Part shown: piece by piece, positions 59,972-64,000 of the stretch
How positions within the stretch are numbered: position 1 is the stretch's first letter
Layout of the letters: each line of letters begins with the position of its first letter
Origin: Pseudomonas sp. R5-89-07
GTDB lineage: Bacteria > Pseudomonadota > Gammaproteobacteria > Pseudomonadales > Pseudomonadaceae
Length of the DNA stretch: 64,000 nt
Assembly (NCBI RefSeq): GCF_003851685.1
Contig: NZ_CP027727.1
Coordinates: 5,766,001 to 5,830,000 of the forward strand
Direction: 5' to 3'
Made by a program: the position numbers and the translations under genes
Notes under the pieces: generated by a model
Told to the model about the DNA's origin: nothing
Seen by the model: only the letters and a program-made list of their open reading frames with translations
The model's database searches: none

Positions 59972-62900
59972 AGCCGCTCCGGCAGGCTGAAGCCGCTGAG
60001 CACGCGGCTCTTGAACGGGTTGAAGGCGCTGTTGGCGCGCAGCTCGTAGGCAATGCTCGCACCGTCGACCCGCAGGCGCAGGTTGAAGCGGTCTGGCGAG
60101 TTGCCGGCGGTAAGGTCCGATTGCTCCAGCAGGCGGAACCAGGCCCACGGGCCGTCGAGGGTTACGCCGGAGCGTCCGCTGGTCGACGGCGGCATGATCG
60201 ACAGCCGCACCACGCCACTGCTGCCGGGGTTCGGCCATTGCATCGCCACCGGGCGGCTCGGGCCGTGGTCGTAGCTCAGTTGCTGGCCATCGAGGTCAAG
60301 CAGGAACTGGGTGATGGTCGGGTCCATCGACACCGGCTTGAGTTCGAAGCGCACGATGGGTTGCGTGCCGCCGGACCTGAAGAACGCGTCGCGAATCGTC
60401 GCCGCACGCTGGAAGGTTTGCAGCACGCCTGGCGCAATGCCGAGCTTCTGCGCCGCGCCCGGCTGCCAGCGCCAGGTCTGGGCCGAGGTGTCTACGTAAG
60501 GCTGCAGGTACTTGCGAAAGTAGTTATCCATCACCCCGCCGACGCCGAAAAACTGGCCGAAATCATCCAGGGTGGCGTCCCGTGCACTGCCCGGCGACAT
60601 CGGGTAACGGCCGGCCAGGGACTGGCGATACACGTTGACCACTTCACTGACCCAGGCCGCGTTCAACTGGTTACGCACCCCGCCCATCATGCTATTGGTG
60701 GTGGAATTGACCACCGACTTGACCATGCCCTGCACCAGCGGCGGTTGGCGTTCGGCATTCAGGCTGACCCGCGTGGCCGCAGCCGCCGCCTGGTTCTTCG
60801 CCTCGCCCAGCAAGGCATCGCCGCTGGCACCGACCATGGCGCTGACCTGCACGTACAGCGCGTTCATGTCCGACAGCAAGCCATCGATAGCGGCCGGCTC
60901 GCCTTCGTTTTTACTGACGATGCTGTTGAGTTCGGCAAAGTGCGCGGTGACCGGATCGTCCGCCGCAGCGGGCGCGTTGGCGCTCGGTTGCTCCTGACCA
61001 AGCAGGCTGCCCAGGCGCTCCTTGAGCTTGTCGACGCCGCCTTCCACCGGCACGCCCTTGGCCGCCAATTGGCGCTCTTCGGCTTGCAGGTCGGTTTCCT
61101 TGGCCACCGCCACCAGCAGCTTTTTCAGCGGCGAGGTCGGGCCGGAAATCACCCGCAGCACATCGGCCGCCTGGGCCACGCTGGTGATCGGCACAAAGTC
61201 GATGTCTGCCAGCAACGCATCCCACTGGCGCTGATAATCCTGGAAGTACAAGCGGCGCACATCGGCAGCCAGGCTCACCACGTTCTGCTGGTCGGCCTGT
61301 TCCTGGCCGAGCACCCATTGCTCTTCCGCCAGGGTGCCGGTCTGGTTCAGGCTGCTCAGCAAAAACCCCTGACGATAACCCTTGGCGGTGAAAAACCCGC
61401 TCAGCGGTTCGCCCAACGGCTTGCCGCTCTTGCGACTGAACACCAGCGCGGCATCACGGCCGGCGGCTTCATTGATGCGAAAGTCCGGGATGCCTTCGGG
61501 CAGTTTCTGACGCTTGACCCGGTCGTAGACGCGCTGGGCCACCGGCAGCTGTTGCAGTTGGCGGCGCAGGTCGTCGATCAGGCGTGGGTCGAGGCGAGCA
61601 TTCGGTGGGTGGCGGTCAAACAGCGCCTGCAAATGCCCGGTCAACGCCTGGCGCTGATCGGCCGGCAGGTCGCGTGGAAGGTTGCGGTCCCAGTCGAGGG
61701 CGATCCAGGCCTTGATGAAGTCCGGGTCGTAATGCTCGCTGTCGGCCAGCATCAGGTAAGCCTTGAGGCCTTCGTAGAGAAAATCCGAATTGCCGCCGCC
61801 GTGCAGTTGCTCTTCGATGCGCGTGACCAGGCGCGGCGCAAAGACCGCGATCAGCAACTTGCGGTAAACGCTCGCCGACTCGGCTTCGAGCATGTCGCCC
61901 TGGTACAGCCCCAGCCCTTCGGACCAGCTCGGCGAATCTCCGGCCAGGTGCTTCACCGCGTTGAGCAGCGGCAGTACGGCCAAGACTTCACGCTGCGCCG
62001 GGCTGAGGTTCTGCACGGTCTGGCCCAGGGGCGCGACCTTTTGATCGACCTGGGCGATATACGCCTGGTTGGCGCGATAACTTACCCACCACAGGCCGCT
62101 GACCACCACAACGGTGGCCACGGTGGCGGCCAGCACACCCCGGGCGATCCACTTGCGGCGGCGCTCGACTTTCGGGTTTACCCCCACCAATCCACGTTCG
62201 GCAAAGGCCACGGCGGTGAACAGTTTTTCGATAAAGTAACTGCGCCCCGTGCCGCTCTGGCGCGCCAGGTGCTGACGGTCCAGGTTCATGCTCTGGGCCA
62301 TGGCGCCGATCAGGCGGTCAATCGGGCTGCCTTCCTGGGTGCCGCTGGTGAAATACACGCCGCGCAACAGCACGCGCTCTTCGAAGGCGTTGGGTTTGAA
62401 CACCCCTTCGAGGAAGCTCTGCAGGCAATCTTTCAACGCACCGAACTGCTGCGGGAAACCGTAGATCAGGTCGCGCCGCGCCGGGTCGCGTTCCTGTTGC
62501 AGGCGTTCCACCAGGCGTTCGTTGAGGCGTTGTTCCAGGCCGGCGAACTCGCTTTGCAGGTGCGCCAACGGGCTGTCGCTGTGCTTGCCATCGTCCAGGG
62601 CAAAGGTCATGCCCCACACCTGGGCGCGCTCTTCTTTGCTCAGGTTGTCGAAGAACTCCATGAAGCCTGGCACCAGGTCGAGCTTGGTCAGCATCAGGTA
62701 GATCGGAAAGCGCACCCCCAGCTGGGTGTACAGCTCCTGGATGCGTAGGCGGATGGCAGCGGCATGGGCGGCGCGTTCGGCGTCGGTGCCGAGCAGCAGG
62801 TCCGACAGGCTGATGGCGATGAAGGCGCCGTCGATCGGGCGGCGCGAGCGCTGCTTTTTCAACAGGTCGAGAAAGCCCAGCCAAGCGGCTTTATCCACCG

Positions 62901-63468
62901 TGGAGTTGCTGTCCTGGGTGGTATAGCGCCCGGCGGTGTCGAGCAACACGGCCTGATCGGTAAACCACCAGTCGCAGTTACGCGTGCCGCCGACGCCGCG
63001 CACCGCACCGGCACCCAACTGCGCGGCCAACGGGAAGTGCAGCCCGGAGTTGACCAGCGCAGTGGTCTTGCCCGAACCCGGCGGGCCGATGATCACGTAC
63101 CACGGCAGTTCGTAGAGGTTGCGGCGCTCGTCGCCACCCAGCTTGGCCTTTTTCAGCAGCGCCAGGGCTTCGTCCATGCGCTGGCGCAGGGTGCTGAGTT
63201 CTTCGGCAGTGGCAACGCTGTTGGGGTCGGCCGGGGTTTCTGCGGCCAGGCTGCGCATGACCTCGGCGGCCTGACGGCGCGCCTGGATGATGCGGAATAC
63301 GCGGTAGGCAATCCACAGCGCGAACACCAGGATGATCAGCGCCCAGCGGCGTCCTTCGGGTGCCAGCATGTCGAGCAACGGCCCAACGAACCAGATGATC
63401 AGGCTCAGGGCGATCAACCCCAGCACGGGGATCACCCAGCGAATCATGAAACTGAAAAACGCCTTCAC
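59968..63468 (-). CDS. tssM: Type VI secretion membrane complex protein TssM (IcmF)
   Basis: A 1166-residue IcmF-family protein. Two N-terminal helices lie at about 11-35 and 42-60, a Walker A motif GPPGSGKT at 128-135 and a third helix at about 440-465. The long periplasmic part ends in the TssM C-terminal domain that contacts TssJ. With TssL and TssJ it forms the trans-envelope complex. The start overlaps the tssL stop (ATGA). Length is normal for the family. Confidence 0.97.
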   Translation of the reverse strand: MKAFFSFMIRWVIPVLGLIALSLIIWFVGPLLDMLAPEGRRWALIILVFALWIAYRVFRIIQARRQAAEVMRSLAAETPADPNSVATAEELSTLRQRMDEALALLKKAKLGGDERRNLYELPWYVIIGPPGSGKTTALVNSGLHFPLAAQLGAGAVRGVGGTRNCDWWFTDQAVLLDTAGRYTTQDSNSTVDKAAWLGFLDLLKKQRSRRPIDGAFIAISLSDLLLGTDAERAAHAAAIRLRIQELYTQLGVRFPIYLMLTKLDLVPGFMEFFDNLSKEERAQVWGMTFALDDGKHSDSPLAHLQSEFAGLEQRLNERLVERLQQERDPARRDLIYGFPQQFGALKDCLQSFLEGVFKPNAFEERVLLRGVYFTSGTQEGSPIDRLIGAMAQSMNLDRQHLARQSGTGRSYFIEKLFTAVAFAERGLVGVNPKVERRRKWIARGVLAATVATVVVVSGLWWVSYRANQAYIAQVDQKVAPLGQTVQNLSPAQREVLAVLPLLNAVKHLAGDSPSWSEGLGLYQGDMLEAESASVYRKLLIAVFAPRLVTRIEEQLHGGGNSDFLYEGLKAYLMLADSEHYDPDFIKAWIALDWDRNLPRDLPADQRQALTGHLQALFDRHPPNARLDPRLIDDLRRQLQQLPVAQRVYDRVKRQKLPEGIPDFRINEAAGRDAALVFSRKSGKPLGEPLSGFFTAKGYRQGFLLSSLNQTGTLAEEQWVLGQEQADQQNVVSLAADVRRLYFQDYQRQWDALLADIDFVPITSVAQAADVLRVISGPTSPLKKLLVAVAKETDLQAEERQLAAKGVPVEGGVDKLKERLGSLLGQEQPSANAPAAADDPVTAHFAELNSIVSKNEGEPAAIDGLLSDMNALYVQVSAMVGASGDALLGEAKNQAAAAATRVSLNAERQPPLVQGMVKSVVNSTTNSMMGGVRNQLNAAWVSEVVNVYRQSLAGRYPMSPGSARDATLDDFGQFFGVGGVMDNYFRKYLQPYVDTSAQTWRWQPGAAQKLGIAPGVLQTFQRAATIRDAFFRSGGTQPIVRFELKPVSMDPTITQFLLDLDGQQLSYDHGPSRPVAMQWPNPGSSGVVRLSIMPPSTSGRSGVTLDGPWAWFRLLEQSDLTAGNSPDRFNLRLRVDGASIAYELRANSAFNPFKSRVLSGFSLPERL

Positions 63469-64000
63469 TCGACGCCCTCCGCCAATACGGTGATTTCAAC
63501 CCGACGATTGCGGGCACGGCCTTCGGCAGTACTGTTGGTCGCCAACGGCTCGGTGTCGCTGCGGCCTTCGGCGCTGAAGCGCTCGGCCTGGCCGGTCTTG
63601 GCGGCAAGGATGTCCAGTACCGACTTGGCCCGTGCTTCGGACAGCGCCCAGTTCGACGGGAAGCGCAGCGTGGCAATCGGGCGATTGTCACTGTGGCCGG
63701 TCACCCGGACCTGGCCCTTGACCTTGCGGATGGCGTCGGCGATGCGCAGCATCAGCGGCTGGTAGTCATCGACGATGCTGGAGCTGGCGGACGCAAACAG
63801 TTCGTCACCCCGAATGGTCACGACCGAGCGGTCGACCTTGTCTTCCACCGCGACGCGGCCGGCCTTGATGTCTTCGGCCAGGAACCCGGCCAGGCGTGGC
63901 CGCTCGATGACTTTTGGCTGCGCCACCGGACGGTCGATGGCCTGCACCGGGATCTCGCCCAGTGCATGGATATTCTTGAATACCGGTTCGGCATCCGACG
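63465..64000 (-). CDS. tssL: Type VI secretion protein TssL with OmpA-like C-terminus, partial
   Basis: The visible 177 codons are the C-terminal part; the frame stays open to the window edge, so the N-terminal DotU domain is outside. The OmpA-like peptidoglycan-binding domain is clear (VRVTGHSDNRPIATLRFPS, then NWALSEARAKSVLDIL, and TAEGRARNRRVEITVL). This evolved TssL form with a fused OmpA domain is the type of PAO1 TssL1. A GTG at 63947 is an internal codon and not the gene start. Confidence 0.93.
   Translation of the reverse strand, partial: SDAEPVFKNIHALGEIPVQAIDRPVAQPKVIERPRLAGFLAEDIKAGRVAVEDKVDRSVVTIRGDELFASASSSIVDDYQPLMLRIADAIRKVKGQVRVTGHSDNRPIATLRFPSNWALSEARAKSVLDILAAKTGQAERFSAEGRSDTEPLATNSTAEGRARNRRVEITVLAEGVE

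Noticed and set aside
60121..62748. An 875-codon open frame on the plus strand
   Set aside because: It lies entirely antisense to tssM and has the His/Gln/Arg-rich composition of an antisense shadow.
51031..64000. A new defence or toxin system at the right edge
   Set aside because: All genes here match known type VI secretion components in the known order; no toxin, immunity or VgrG gene is visible in the window.

Overview
The window is chromosomal DNA of a fluorescent Pseudomonas, most probably of the P. fluorescens group. Three things point there. Gene order from comM to the HDOD gene follows the P. aeruginosa PAO1 stretch around PA5290-PA5346 as I remember it. The intergenic gaps carry the two REP/REPIN families typical of P. 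fluorescens-group genomes (cores GGGGGCTTGCCCCC and GAGCGAGCTTGCTCGC). Codon use is uniformly GC-rich. I found no rRNA, tRNA, insertion sequence, prophage or CRISPR array.

Layout. 1-8.2 kb: comM, a chemoreceptor, a LysR/MATE divergent pair and a GGDEF/EAL phosphodiesterase. 8.2-13.5 kb: rep, xpt, an unusually long acetyl-CoA hydrolase/transferase and a cytochrome c5. 13.6-26.4 kb: a nitrogen-catabolism block with pauR, dadX-ridA-dadA and the divergent dadR, a gamma-glutamylpolyamine oxidase (pauB-like), a DUF1127/MocR divergent pair, a phospholipase D lipoprotein, an MFS carrier, the aldehyde dehydrogenase kauB/pauC and a cupin. The polyamine genes produce amino-acid nitrogen and aldehydes, and the dad genes recycle alanine, which serves as amino carrier.

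26.5-43.4 kb: housekeeping genes, namely rpmBG, a dipeptide-binding protein, radC, coaBC-dut-algC-argB, pyrE/crc, rph, yicC-gmk, rpoZ-spoT-ridA, a lipoprotein and an SDR protein. 43.6-50.9 kb: exbB-exbD-tonB with a possible Fur box, oxyR-recG, a YbaK-HDOD fusion and an SCP2-like protein.

51.0-64.0 kb: part of a type VI secretion locus on the minus strand, read tssL-tssM-tagF-pppA-ppkA-tagT-tagS-tagR-tagQ. This is the complete threonine-phosphorylation control arm (TagQRST, PpkA, PppA, TagF) of the HSI-I type. The tssL gene runs off the right edge; the sheath, baseplate and effector genes lie outside.

No clearly undescribed system was found. The most interesting signals are regulatory: an array of ATACAG half-sites spaced 30 bp apart between DUF1127 and the MocR regulator, a REPIN lodged inside the argB terminator, a terminator hairpin between ridA and dadX, and a 17-bp perfect palindrome in the pyrE/crc promoter gap.
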